A stretch of 64,000 bases of DNA from Anoplopoma fimbria (GCF_027596085.1 NC_072451.1:649479-713478), one strand, 5' to 3'; shown: positions 1 to 11,090, counted from the stretch's first letter. Notes: generated by a model from the sequence alone, not told the origin. Translations and numbers: made by a program.

Positions 1-226
1 TCAGTTTAAACAGAATTCAACCAACCAGATCGTTTAAAAACTCTAAAAAAGGCAAATTTACTTCTTTAAAGACGATTTTTGCAGCAAAAAACATAAAGAA
101 TCTTCCTGTCGAACACGAACGGTTGATAAAAAACATCTGAACTGTGCAGAAGAGTTGTGTTTGGTTTTAAAATAACACATGAGGACTTTATATTAATAAT
201 AATGTATTGATTTATGTCTCTTTTAC

Positions 227-286
227 CTGAGTCGACTATCAGACGAGCTCCTCTCCCAAAAAACAGTTTCTCTGCGTTTCCTCTCA
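227..286 (-). other. TRAJ segment 1 (T-cell receptor alpha joining)
   Basis: Seen: on the minus strand a 60-bp segment reads RGNAEKLFFGRGARLIVDS, with the J hallmark F-G-x-G, and ends at a GTAAAA splice donor (226-225). Just upstream in the coding direction is a 12-spacer recombination signal: heptamer CACTGTG on the plus strand (287-293), 12-bp spacer (294-305), nonamer CTGAAAACC (306-314). Known: alpha J segments carry 12-spacer signals and join 23-spacer V segments by RAG. The segment would join a V and be spliced to a TRAC exon outside the window. It is the J nearest the left edge; more are expected beyond. Read as alpha because it lies downstream of the delta constant gene. Confidence 0.85.
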
Positions 287-553
287 CACTGTGACTGACA
301 GCTGACTGAAAACCTCCAGTCAATGTTCAATATTCAATGTTCAATAGTCAATGTTCAATATTCAATATGTTGATGTGACACAAACCAGGATTTTAAGACT
401 GTTTTCTAGTAAAAATGAAAGTATTTGTTTGCTTATTGTGAGTTTGTTTAGTATTTTACTGATTTTTATAATATAGAATATGAACTCTCAGGTTAAACAC
501 ATGATATCTGATCAAACTGTGAATATTCTGCTCTTAAACCCAGTTGGACTTAC

Positions 554-616
554 TGGTTCGTACAGTCACTCTGGTTCCTCTTCCAAACACAGTGGTGTAT
601 CCTCCCTGACCAGTCA
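554..616 (-). other. TRAJ segment 2
   Basis: Seen: the minus strand reads TGQGGYTTVFGRGTRVTVRT, with intact F-G-R-G, and ends at a GTAAGT donor (553-552). The recombination signal on the plus strand is CACCGAC (617-623), a 12-bp spacer (624-635) and a perfect nonamer ACAAAAACC (636-644). The heptamer keeps the essential CAC next to the coding end but departs from consensus in its outer bases, so usage may be lower. Frame and donor are both intact. Confidence 0.82.
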
Positions 617-813
617 CACCGACACACACCGCTCAACAAAAACCAGTAAGAACCACAGACTCAAACTAAATGTTCAATATCTTCTATTAAAACTCTTTGA
701 AGACATGATTTATGCAGAAATGATCCAGTTACTGACGTCTCGTGTTCTCGACTTTAGTTTTTACATTTAAAACTGTGTTTTGTGAATAATAATAATAAAA
801 GTGATGTATTCAC

Positions 814-875
814 CGACCTGTGGACACCACGAGCTTCGAGCCGACGCCAAAGATCAGTTTGTCTCCGGCTCCAGA
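814..875 (-). other. TRAJ segment 3, signal not recognisable
   Basis: Seen: the minus strand reads SGAGDKLIFGVGSKLVVST, with a good J core F-G-V-G, followed by two possible donors (GTCGGT or GTGAAT); the second was used for the boundary. The coding core is as convincing as its neighbours. Upstream, where a 12-spacer signal is expected, there is a CAC-rich run (CACACCACCATA) but no acceptable nonamer at 12 bp. It may be a J that has lost its recombination signal, or one with a very divergent signal. The upstream boundary is approximate. Confidence 0.6.
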
Positions 876-1274
876 CACACCACCATATGAATGTGATTTT
901 AAATGTTTATGATTATCTTAATGTTATAGATATTAAACATTATGTTCAGAACGGAAGCTCGTTACTGCCAAAAAGAAGAAAAACTGATAACAATATTCCT
1001 GTTATGGTGAAAATGATGTCTCACTGGCTCAAAGTATTAAGTACAATACAGTAATCTTTTTTTTAAAGTGAACAAAAATCAACATTATTTATTGGTTTGT
1101 TGATGCCGTGGCACATTTTGATACATAAATTGTTAATTGTATGATTTCACATAAAGCTGTGCAGCTGATCTTATTCTCGCTGAAATCTTTTTTATATTTT
1201 TTGGAGTGAAAACTTTTGAAAGATGCAATAAATTCAGATAAAAAGACGAATGAACATATGAATATGAATCTCAC

Positions 1275-1336
1275 CACATTCAACAGTCAGTCTGGCTCCA
1301 CTGCCGAAAGAAGTCTGCTCACTCCCTGATTATTCA
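1275..1336 (-). pseudogene. TRAJ segment 4, frame-damaged sister of segment 5
   Basis: Seen: nearly identical to the segment at 1755-1817, sharing the same recombination signal (heptamer CACTGTA 1337-1343, 12-bp spacer, nonamer ACAAATACT 1356-1364) and the F-G-S-G-A-R-L-T-V-E core with a GTGAGA donor. It is one base shorter between the signal and the F-G-S-G core, so in the FGSG frame a TAA stop lies close to the 5' end. It could still be used if end-trimming removes the TAA before joining. Hence a probable but not certain pseudo-segment. Confidence 0.7.
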
Positions 1337-1754
1337 CACTGTAACACTCTCTGTGACAAATACTGATGGGAGTCATGAGGCCTCCAGTTTGATCAACTTA
1401 TGAATCTGTATTTTAACACAAACTTGTTTATTGTAATATTTCATGTTCTGCAGCTGATGTTTCATAGATTATACAGTCAAAGATTCACAATGTTTAATCT
1501 CTTCTGCTGCTGGACTTTTAAAGTTTAAACCAGTTTGATTCTGTTTGTTTGTCACGTTAACGTTTATTAACAGTATCCTAAACACTACCATAATAATAAT
1601 ATGTATATATAATAATAACATATAACGGCTGAACGGTTGGCAGTCTGCGTGTGTGTTCAGGTCAGTTTAGCATCAACCAAACTGTAAGAAACTGAACTAA
1701 AATGGCAAAAGAAGGAGTGTTAATGAGTGAAACCATGAAATATATTCATCTTAC

Positions 1755-1817
1755 CAGATTCAACAGTCAGTCTGGTTCCACTGCCGAAGTAAAGTTTGTT
1801 TCCCGCCTGATTATTCA
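1755..1817 (-). other. TRAJ segment 5
   Basis: Seen: the minus strand reads NNQAGNKLYFGSGTRLTVES, with intact F-G-S-G, then a GTAAGA donor (1754-1753). The signal on the plus strand is heptamer CACTGTA (1818-1824), a 12-bp spacer and nonamer ACAAATACT (1837-1845), good matches to consensus. This is the first J downstream of the delta constant gene in transcription order. About 480 bp separates it from its duplicate at 1275-1336, the duplication reaching into the flanks (the TTCATCTTACC/GAATCTCACC side and the shared signal). Confidence 0.85.
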
Positions 1818-3779
1818 CACTGTAACACTCTCTGTGACAAATACTGCTGCACTCTGTATCTGTTCATCCTGTGACCCTCTGCTGTGTACTGTGTATTTTT
1901 ATACTTTTTTTTACCCATATATGCTCATTTTTTTGGATATCTTTTCATGGACACTAGCTTTGATTAAATAGCAGTTTTCTATAGCAGCTCATGTTCCCAC
2001 ACTTTTTCACTTTTCTTTTTCTCACACAGTTTGTTGAAATCAACAGAAACTCACCCAGCAGCTCGTCCACACCGACTTCAGAGAGTCCGCGGTGTCCGTG
2101 AGTCCATGAGGCAGCTGTCCTCTAAATAAACTCCGTATCCGTTGGTCTTCATGGTATCCCATAATCCATCTCAGGCTGTCAGCTTGGCCTGAAAGCTAAC
2201 ATGTAGAAAACGAGTGTTAAAGAGTCCAACACCTTACTGTGACAGTCATTTAAACTGACTGACAGCTGTCACTCATGTGTTGGAGAAATACATCTAAAAC
2301 AGCAAACTCAAGGATGAAGGAACTGTTCCCAGTTTAATACTGGGGTCAAACTCTTTGAGTCATGGAGAGCTACTGCTGAAACCTGGTTCAAAGACCTCTG
2401 AGTGATTCACAAAAGGTCTGTTGGAAAAACAACTGAGCCAATCAGAGCTGTGTGGACAGGATTTAGAAAGAGGGCATCATCTTCTTCTCTGGCCACAAGC
2501 ATAAAGAGATGTCATTTTGTCGACTTACAGAAATAGAAACTCCAAAATCAACAACTGTCTTCAGTATACGTTGACGGTTTGGATGGGTCAGCCCCTGCTG
2601 ATTGGTCAGAGCATAATGACCCCTCCCAAACAGAAACAGATCATATGAACATCTTGTGACACTAAAAAACGAAGGGAAATTAAATAAAAGAAATGTTTGA
2701 TTACGGAGCTACAAAACAGTATCGTCTGCATACAGAAGAGTTTGAATTAGCACCTGGATGAGAAAACTGCTGGACACCATTCTGGTGTCACGCTGCGTCA
2801 AACAAAATGCTTGTTTGATCATTAAACAGCATCTCACAGTCCAACAAGATCATCATCGTCTTTGTAGAGCTCAAGCATGGCCGCAATGCCACGTGTTGTC
2901 TGCAGCGTCTGCAGTGCATCCCATTAAATCCTGGATCTTTCTCCAACAACTCTGTGTCTTTGTGGTCTCAACATGATGAATCATACCGATGTTGAGCACA
3001 GCATCTCCTGGAAGTCATTCCCTGTCGAGTGAAGACTGAAAAAAAGAGCTGAGAGAATTTCAAAACCTTCAGATTTAATGTTGTGCAGGATTACATAAAT
3101 GATCCGATTCCAACATTGAAATATGAGTTTTCAGATGCTGTTCTTCTGCACAGCATGAGACTGTTACTCCTGTGTCAGTATCATTGTGAGCCGAGTCGAG
3201 CTGCAGCACCTGTTGGTGTGTAGTAATCCTCATGGTGATCAGGCTCATGACTTCTCTTCAGCTTCCTCTCCTCTGAGATAAAGACTCCTCCAGGAGTAAA
3301 TGTATAGTTTCTGTAACAGGAAGGAAGGAAAGAGCACAACAACTGATGTGACCTGATTCTGAAACAAACTTCACCTGCGGCCTAAAAAACACCAGTCAGA
3401 GAGGAAGCTCCAGTTTTTTTTGGATTCCAGCTCTTCATTCATTTAACAGAATCATGCCACCCAGAAGCGCTTTAGACGTATGCAGACAATACTGTCGTAA
3501 ACAGCATTGTAAACTCATTATTCTCATTGTTGTCAACAAATCCTATGTTTAGTCTCAAACCAACATGTTGGTCCGTCTCAATTACTAAATACTAATAACT
3601 AATAACTTAATATGGTGTGACTTCCTGTCTCTGTCCCTCAGCTCCAAACCCATTGGTTCCTACCGATGATGTAAATCTTTACGGTGTCATCAGTAATTCA
3701 TTGTAGTTTTTCCCAAACCAACGTGAATGAAAACGTGACTTTGTTGGGGACTATTTTCAGTGGCGGATGAATCCACAAT

Positions 3780-3905
3780 GGGTGCTTGAGTTAGTATTCC
3801 GGGTTCCTCAGGAAGAGCTGGAATATGATTGTGGGGACATCTGGAATATAAACCTGCTGCCCTGATGATCGGACCCGGACAACAGGAAGATGATGACTCA
3901 CCTGC
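3780..3905 (+). mobile_element. Decayed LINE 3' tail (RTE/Rex3-like), tentative
   Basis: Seen: a stretch reading GAAGAGCTGGAATATG, then CTGCTGCCCTGATGATC, GGACCCGGACAACAGGAAGATGATG. It resembles the GC-rich 3' end seen on many fish LINEs (GAGCTGGA, then CCGCGACCCGACCCCGGATAAGCGGAAGA), with CpG decay. No coding sequence remains. The assignment rests on recall of the family pattern only. Confidence 0.35.
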
Positions 3906-5224
3906 CAAAACCTGTTTTTAAGTGAGAAACACAGTAGAGGTATTAAAAACAACATTACAGAACACTCACACAGAGCATCAACCTTCAAAAAGGGGCTTTC
4001 ATTTAAAATGAAACTCACTCTCTGCTCCACCAGATGGCAGCCTCTCTCTGAGCCTCCATCTTCTGTGTTTCACTCAGGATTTGAAACCAGTTCTTTTGAG
4101 TTCAGGTGAACTGAAAGTCAGACCTGCCGTTAACGTTCACGTCTTACTAACTGAATGAAGACAGGTGTGCCCAGCTCTCTGATTGGCCACAGCAGAGCCT
4201 TTGGTTCAGGTGAGATAAACTGCTGAGTGGACACTTACAGGTCGTCAAACCACTGAAGTCACATCATGTAATTGTTCTGGGAATTTATGTATTTTACGAG
4301 GATGAAGTCTTTCTTTATTTTTACTAAATATTTCGGAAAACTTTAATTTAAGTTGATAAAAATGGTTTGGTTGATTACCTTTCTTGTTTTATGATATACA
4401 TGTTGTGTTGTATGAATGTGTTTCATCACTGAAAAAGACTGAATGAAGATAAACAGAGTAATATTTCCACATTATCTCTAGAAGCATATTTGGTGTGAGG
4501 TAAATAACATGAGATTAATTCACAAAGATATTTGCATTTTGGACATTTTACATGTGAAATCATAAATTTCACAAACATGTTTTAAATATTGATAGTTTGA
4601 TTTTAGTTCTGTTGTGTAAGTATCAACACTGCCACTGATGCTTCACTATGTTGGGCATGATAACGTTCAGCACAGAGAGACAAAGGTTTACTGCAGTTGT
4701 AGCGAACTCTGTGAATTAATTCAGTAAATGAATATGAAATAAAATAATAAGAGTGATCTGAGGGTGAGGTGGTGAATCCTGCGTCACTGTGAACTCATGT
4801 CTCTACAGTAAAAATGTTCTCATACATAACAAAAACCATAAACACCGGGACTATATTTTAGAAAATCTAACATCACCTTCTGAAACAAACCAGTTTATGT
4901 GAATTTAAAACTTAAAATACAGGTTGTTTGTGATAAATAGGATTAAAAAAAATATTCTTTAATCCTATTTTCAGATCTAATAGAAAGTAGACTTAAACAC
5001 CTCAAATGTAAATGATTGAATGAGCCGAGAACCAAACCAGCAGTGAACAAACAGAAGTCTGTTGATGTGAAACTGAGCTGCCGTTTGCTTCCTGTCTGAT
5101 TTTTATCTGCAGTTTCAGGTTTGAATGTTCGATGGTTTCAGCTTTCTGTTGAAATGTGGTTTCAACTGATGAAACTGCTGCACTGAAAAACTACAGACTC
5201 AAAGAAACACACAGAGACGCTGAC

Positions 5225-5480
5225 TGAACTAGAAATTACAGCCAGACTTAAAATAAAGCCATTGGTGAGAGTCATCTGGTTCTGGAAACAACCAGATTAA
5301 AGCAGACAGGACGTATTTATCAGTGAGGTTACTGGGAGATAAAGCTGTGTGTCGTCAGCGTAACGATAATGCAACATCATGCTGACAAACAATGTGACAA
5401 AGGTGAAGATTATATAAAGAAAATAAAGTTGGGCCCATAATTGATCCCTGAGGTACTCCGAATGTTATGTAGAATAAAGA
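5225..5480 (-). mobile_element. Relic of a LINE reverse transcriptase domain
   Basis: Seen: on the minus strand FGVPQGSIMGP is followed about 35 codons later by RYADDTQL after a frame change. These are the GVPQGS and YADD blocks of non-LTR reverse transcriptases. The frame is broken between and after them, so this is a dead fragment. It lies between the delta constant gene and the J-alpha cluster. Confidence 0.7.
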
Positions 5481-6954
5481 GGAGACACCTCAGCTGTGTA
5501 CAAACAAACCAACCCACCACTGAAGGTTTATAAGGACGCCATCATGTACTGATTGAACATTCTGAAATCACTCACTTGTTCAGCAACAAACCAAACAGGA
5601 AAGAACAGAGGAACTGAGCAGGAAACTGCTGGTTTCATCCAGATTTACAGCCAGTCATCCTGCTCACAAACAGAGAAAAAGCAATAAGTGTCCAAAAGCT
5701 GAATGAAAGCTACTCAAAGTTTATTATAAACAAGCAACATTTCAGTGTGGAAACCAGGAAAAATAGCTAAACCGACAAAGGACATGTAAAGACTGTATAG
5801 TCACCAAACGGACAGCAGAAGGGCGACACACACATCTCTGCTGTTGGTGGAGGCTTGGCTTTGCTGCTCTAAATTCACAAAAATGTAATCTAGTGTTTTA
5901 TTCGCACCTTTGCTCCCATAGAATGGAAGTGAATGGGATTGGAATATGGAAAGACTTCGTGCTCAGTTCTGATTTATTGCTCAGATCATATTTTTTATGG
6001 GCTGATTAGTCATTTTCTAAATGTGGCCAACATCACAGATTCCAGTGTGAACGGGTCACGGTCCTGAATGTGGAACTAGAGTGATGTAATAGTCACATGA
6101 CATCCAATATGACTGTTCAGAAGAATCAGACGTGGATCTGACTTCAGACCACAGTGAAAGAATTACAGTTAAAAAGCTCTTTTTTTGGCGAGCTTCACAC
6201 TTAAAACAGATCTGAGTCGCATGTGAATAAAAAATAAGTCTGATTTTTGGGCCACTTTTGTGTGAATGTAGCTCGCAATCGATCAAGAAACACAAAAAGC
6301 TAACAGTAGCAAAACAGTTAGAATCATATCTACTAAGTCACAGAAATATATTTTATGTATTTAAAAAGAAGCAGAATAAGGTGAAATGAGCTATAACTGT
6401 GTGTATTTTACACACTGGTCAGAAGTGACAATGAAACCTTTTATCTAAGTTTTATTTACAGGTTTGATTTTACAGCGGCTCCTGAGGACAAAACACATAT
6501 CGGAGTGAAAAATCAACAAATAGTAAAACACGAGACATACAGAGAAATGATCAAATATAGCAATCAATACTAGAACAAAAAACCCATAAAGTTCTGGTTT
6601 TGTTCGTGTTTAAGTACAAATTGTATGTATTCATTTAGAGCATGTTTTTCTTAATGTCGGCTTTTACTTTTGCATACTTTGGTTTTTAAAGCATTTATGA
6701 TTCTGGAGATTCTTTCCTGAAGATTGTGTTCTCACTTTGAGTCTTGTAGTTTATTTTGTATTTCTGAATTTGACGTGCATTCTATAACAGTGAGTGAAAT
6801 GTGCTCTGATTTCAAAAATCCAAAGAATAGATTTCTGCCAATTCTATCAAAAAGCAATAATCTTTTTTGGATGAATAACTGCTTTGAAAGGAACACAACA
6901 GTGAGGAACCATGACGGTGCAGCCCTCACACAACCAATCCATCTTCATCCTCAT

Positions 6955-6960
6955 TTTATT
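6955..6960 (-). terminator. Candidate poly(A) signal of TCR delta
   Basis: AATAAA on the minus strand (TTTATT on plus), about 66 bases after the TAA of the membrane exon. Position and sequence fit a short 3' UTR; other AATAAA copies further on are possible. Confidence 0.35.
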
Positions 6961-7025
6961 CATTCGGACTTCAGTGAAGACGCTCGGGTTGTTTTTCAAA
7001 CATGGCGGCCGAAGAGGTTTGGACG

Positions 7026-7945
7026 TTAGAAGAGCACAGCTCTGATGGTGAGGATGGTGTTGAAGGCCACCGTTTTGGTGAAAATCACTCTGACTGCGTT
7101 CATCACCAGCAAGTAGAAGTTGAGCTCCATCTGGGACTCTCGACGTCCTCCAATCACAGGATCAGCGGTTCGATCCCTGGCTCCGGCAGTCCATGCCGAT
7201 GTGTCCGTGGGCAAGACAGTTATCCCCAAATTGCTCCCGTAGGCTGTTCCTGCGGTGTATGAATGTTAGTTAGGGTCCTGATGGGCAGGTGGCACCTTGC
7301 ATGGTAGCTCATCAGTGTATGAATGGGTGTGAATGGGTGAATGATTAGTAATGTAAAAGTGCTTTGAGTGGTCGGAAGACTAGAAAAGCGCTATACAAGT
7401 ACAATCCATTACCATTAACTGAAAACAGAAACACAAAGAAAACAGTCTGACTCCCACACAAACAATCATAATCATAATAATTCAACATTTTGCTGTTCAC
7501 TGGTCTTACAGTCACATCTGAACATATAGCATAGCATCAGTCCTCTGCTTCAAACAGATACTAAATAATATTTGATTGAAAAAAGTAAAAGTAACTTTCT
7601 ATAGAGCTGAATTCAGCCCGTTTAACTTCAGTCTGATGATTGTGTTGATCATTATTTCAGCAGTCTTCTTACCGTGTTCATTAATGCCGTTCAGCTCACA
7701 GGAATGGATGCTCTCCTTGCTGAATTCTGCGTAGAAGTACGTTTTCTTTTTCTGGGACAGAACGGCGTTTACGGTTCTCACACGGAGCTGATCCCCCGTC
7801 GTATTTAGAACCATCTCACCTCCCTTCGGACGGAAATCTGTCGCCAGACAAACATCCGGACCCAGCGGGTCGGCAGATTTCCTCTCCAGGCCTTCAGGCT
7901 GCAGGGGGCTCAGGATGAACAGGGTCGGCTCCACAGGATATGCAT
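7026..7945 (-). CDS. trdc: T-cell receptor delta constant gene (TRDC), two exons seen
   Basis: Role: constant part of the TCR delta chain, an integral plasma-membrane protein pairing with gamma and CD3. Seen: exon 1 (7945-7673) follows a TCTGTGCAG acceptor, starts DAYPVEPTLFILSP, and ends ELNGINEHG at a GTAAGA donor. It is an Ig C domain with cysteines in VCLATDF and HSCEL, 49 residues between them, and no strand-C tryptophan, as in mammalian C-delta. The membrane exon (7130 to stop TAA at 7026-7028) reads ELNFYLLVMNAVRVIFTK then TVAFNTILTIRAVLF. The Arg and Lys five residues apart and the KTVAFN block match the delta transmembrane segment (human KTVAVN). Context: D segments and one J upstream, J-alphas downstream. 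Odd: splicing exon 1 straight to ATGGAG would shift the frame; an acceptor at CGAG before AGTCCCAG, or an unseen hinge exon, would keep it. A SINE abuts this exon. Confidence 0.82.
7139..7425 (+). mobile_element. tRNA-derived SINE next to the TCR delta membrane exon
   Basis: Seen: a B-box-like GGTTCGATCCC preceded by CCAATCACAGGATCAGC, then GATGTGTCCGTGGGCAAGAC, then a tail GTGCTTTGAGTGGTCGGAAG and AAAAGCGCTATACAAGTAC ending in CCATTACCATT. The head matches the SINEs at 44524-44815 and 52481-52785 but the tail differs. It lacks most of the A-box end. Its left end is within about 10 bp of the membrane exon acceptor. Confidence 0.7.
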
Positions 7946-10262
7946 CTGCACAGGAACAAAGAACATAATAAACCAGATCCAAACAGCTGCTTACAGGAGT
8001 GAATAACTCATAAAAGCAGATTATATAAATAAACTCCCCCCTCTAGGAAATACATTTCTATACATTTTTTAAACATGTCAGCACATTTCTTATAAACATT
8101 TTACAGGAACATGTTTTGATTCATTTGAGAGTCTTTAAAGGCCATTTTAATTTAAATTACAATTGAAAAAAAAATGCATGTGCTTTAATCTTTCTAACTA
8201 TATTAAGTTGATTATTAGAATTAATTAATTCTCAGCAGACAAACAGCGACAAACCACATTTCTATGACTTAAACTGAGTTTAAGGCTTAATGTAGTATTA
8301 GTATCAGTTAGTCATCATTTGATAAATCAAAGATTTTTGATAAAATAAATCTATATGCAGATGATGCTGTTCTATATTATCACCAATTCAGTCAAATTAG
8401 CAATTGAGAAATGATAACTGTCCTTTACTCTGGTGTTTACTTCTGTGTAGCTGATTCATTTCTCTACTACACTTAGACAGAGCTTTTTATGAGCAAAAGG
8501 TACTTTGTAAATAGGGTTTATTATTATTATAAGTACTGATACGTTTATTAGCAAGTAGATTTCTCCACAGACAAACATGCAGCAAGAACATAAGTGACAT
8601 TTCTTGTACAGATTAAGTTTGTCATTTATAGCATCATCATTATAATTCTCAGTATTTCCAACAAGAAGAAAACAAAGAAACCCCATTTCAAAGACTTTCA
8701 GAATTTAATTTCAGAGCTGGTATTTTTTATTTGTCTGTAAGTATTTAAAACCACTTAAATCTTCAGAAAGACAAGAAAATAACTCAGAACTTTTTCAGGA
8801 GAGATTTGGCTTCTTTTCTGGCTTCAATGAATTTAATTCATTTCATGTTTTAGGTTTTCACTTTAATGCATTTTTTACTTTTCACCTGTAATTGTTTTTA
8901 TATTCCTTCTTTTACATATAAAGTACTTTGAGTTGCATTCTTTTTTATTATTATTAAAATTATTATCATTATCATTATTTTTATCAATAATATTAGTTAT
9001 TATAATTTCTCACTAGAACAGCATGACAGAAATATCAAGATTTCTAAGAATTCATTTCCATTTTACTAAAATCACTTAACATATGTAAATGTTAAAATAA
9101 ATATTTTTAGTTAATATTTATTTTTCAGGACAGATTTAGTTCACATTCTGGCTGCAATGAATCACTGCATTTATAACATTTACACTCCAATACCTTTTAA
9201 CTCTGATAACTGTGATCGTTATATATCCATAAGTTGTTTTTCTCGTTTGTGTAAATCACTTGGGCAACAAATTAATATTATCAGTATTCAGTATAAATAT
9301 ACATCATTATAATAATAATTATAAGTCTGACTTTTCACTTTTCCAAAGAAAGACAGCACACTTTGACACCGTAACATTTCTGAGACTTAAAACGGAATTT
9401 AAGAGCCACCAGATTATATTTTAAAATACTTAAGTTCTTTCATTTAAAAACATTTAAGAACTTTCAGACACATTTAGCTTCTGTTTCAATAAACAACTTT
9501 GCAGTTCATTATTTTAATGCTTTCTAAGTCTCCACCTGTGATTGTTGAACTTTTGCTTTTTCATAAAAGCGTGAAAGTCACATTATCATTAATCAACATT
9601 TTAAATAATTCTCATTACTATAATAAACTGTAACACTGCAAGAAACGACAACAATCCAGTAAAACTTGTTTTTGAGACACAATAGATTTGATTTGACTGT
9701 AAGTACTTAAAACCACTAAAATACATTTTTTCCGGACCTTTTGGGCGACAGATGCGACTTCTGTTCTGGCTACAATAAATGACTCTGGATTTAAAACATT
9801 TGTTAAAGAGTTTCAGTTTTCTCTTGAATGCTTTTTAACAGAAGTTCTTTTAAGTTATTTTCTTTTTAAAGTAAGTTGAGCCGCATTTCTGGTTCAACAA
9901 AATAACGGGTTCATTACTGTTTTCTATCATTATTATTTCTCATTATTAGCATAATCTAACTAAATGTTTTGACCCGTTTCAGGCTTTGAATTGACAGAAT
10001 ACATAGTTTAAGATATCTCCAGACTTTTCCATATTTTTCTGTATGAATATGAATTTGTTCTCTAGAATCTGTATTTTATTTCTCTGCGTTCAGTGTTCAG
10101 GACGCCTCCAGCTTTGTGTCACAGCAGCTCGTTGTCTCCTCACAACTCAACTGATCCATCAAATTTAAGCCTTAAAACATAAAATCTAAATTCCAGAGCT
10201 ACACAGAAGCTGTAAATGTAATTAATCCTGATGATGTTCACAAAAAAAGAGAGTTTTCTTAC
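7946..10262 (-). other. TCR delta J-C intron with decayed tandem units
   Basis: Intron between the TRDJ donor and the constant exon. It is AT-rich. A sequence of the type TTTTCAGGAGAGATTTGGCTTC followed by CTGGCTTCAATGAAT recurs in diverged form near 8791, 9121, 9457 and 9728, spaced about 280-335 bp, so the intron grew by an old tandem duplication. A scrap reading NLYADDAVLYY on the plus strand (about 8345-8385) is a LINE reverse transcriptase remnant. No second J with a signal was found. Confidence 0.6.
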
Positions 10263-10304
10263 CATTAGGCATGACGGTGAGACTGCGTGCTTTCCCGAAT
10301 CTTA
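10263..10304 (-). other. TRDJ segment (T-cell receptor delta joining)
   Basis: Seen: the minus strand codes RFGKARSLTVMPN and ends at a GTAAGA donor (10262-10261). The signal on the plus strand is perfect: CACAGTG (10305-10311), a 12-bp spacer (10312-10323) and ACAAAAACC (10324-10332). It lies about 2.3 kb from the constant exon and directly beside the D cassettes, whose first 393-bp unit starts inside its signal. Odd: only 42 bp long, and the usual F-G-x-G is F-G-K-A. The frame and splice donor are intact. Known: J-delta carries a 12-spacer signal and joins the 23-spacer side of D. Confidence 0.82.
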
Positions 10305-10686
10305 CACAGTGATACAGCGTCGTACAAAAACCTCTCAGCTGTCGGTCGACCTCAGAGAGGATAAAAAAGGTTATAAATCAACATGACACTGACACACATG
10401 AGGCTGTAGAACACAGAGGAACAAACACAGAGAGAAGGGTTTATGTGTTTATCAGATTTATGTGAGAATATTGGAAATGTCAGCTGCTCAGCAGACACAT
10501 GACGTTCAGTAAAAGAGAAGAAAAGAGAGTGTTTTCAGGTAGAAGAATCAGCTGAGGACTCACCTGAGTGTTTCTCTGTTTCTCTGTTGGTTCTGGATGT
10601 TTCCTGACTGTTACTACGACTAAAGAGACAGTTTAGAGCCCACTGGAGGTTTTTGTTCAGCTCTGAGTGGATTTTCAGTCAATGTG

Positions 10687-10697
10687 GAAGCCCACCC
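10687..10697 (-). other. TRDD, cassette copy 1 (J-proximal)
   Basis: Minus-strand D core GGGTGGGCTTC (11 bp). Its 5' signal is GGTTTTTGT-12-CACCGTG (10725-10698) and its 3' signal CACATTG-23-ACAAAAACC (10686-10648). A 12-spacer signal on the 5' side and a 23-spacer signal on the 3' side is the layout of TCR beta and delta D segments. It allows D to J, V to D and D to D joining under the 12/23 rule. The 3' heptamer is non-consensus (CACATTG). Confidence 0.9.
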
Positions 10698-11079
10698 CAC
10701 GGTGAAAAAGCCTCGTACAAAAACCTCTCAGCTGTCGGTCGACCTCAGAGAGGATAAAAAAGGTTATAAATCAACATGACACTGACACACATGAGGCTGT
10801 AGAACACAGAGGAACAAACACAGAGAGAAGGGTTTATGTGTTTATCAGATTTATGTGAGAATATTGGAAATGTCAGCTGCTCAGCAGAGACATGACGTTC
10901 AGTAAAAGAGAAGAAAAGAGAGTGTTTTCAGGTAGAAGAATCAGCTGAGGACTCACCTGAGTGTTTCTCTGTTTCTCTGTTGGTTCTGGATGTTTCCTGA
11001 CTGTTACTACGACTAAAGAGACAGTTTAGAGCCCACTGGAGGTTTTTGTTCAGCTCTGAGTGGATTTTCAGTCAATGTG

Positions 11080-11090
11080 GAAGCCCACCC
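11080..11090 (-). other. TRDD, cassette copy 2
   Basis: Same 11-bp core and both signals as copy 1 (full unit 11041-11118), 393 bp upstream of it in transcription order. Confidence 0.9.

Larger units (their letters stand above)
1846..7025. other. TRA/TRD intergenic stretch without recognised gene
   Basis: Between the last J-alpha and the delta membrane exon I find no further F-G-x-G segment with a 12-spacer signal and no constant-region exon on either strand. The stretch is AT-rich and holds decayed retroelement pieces (separate entries). Any TCR delta 3' UTR lies at its right end. A TCR alpha enhancer or delta-deleting element cannot be judged by eye. Confidence 0.5.

Noticed and set aside
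2590..2640. J-like LFGRG on the minus strand
   Set aside because: The following residues do not fit a J, there is no donor, and no heptamer/nonamer at 12 bp.
9340..9380. FFGKVK on the minus strand in the J-C delta intron
   Set aside because: No 12-spacer signal and no splice donor at J distance.
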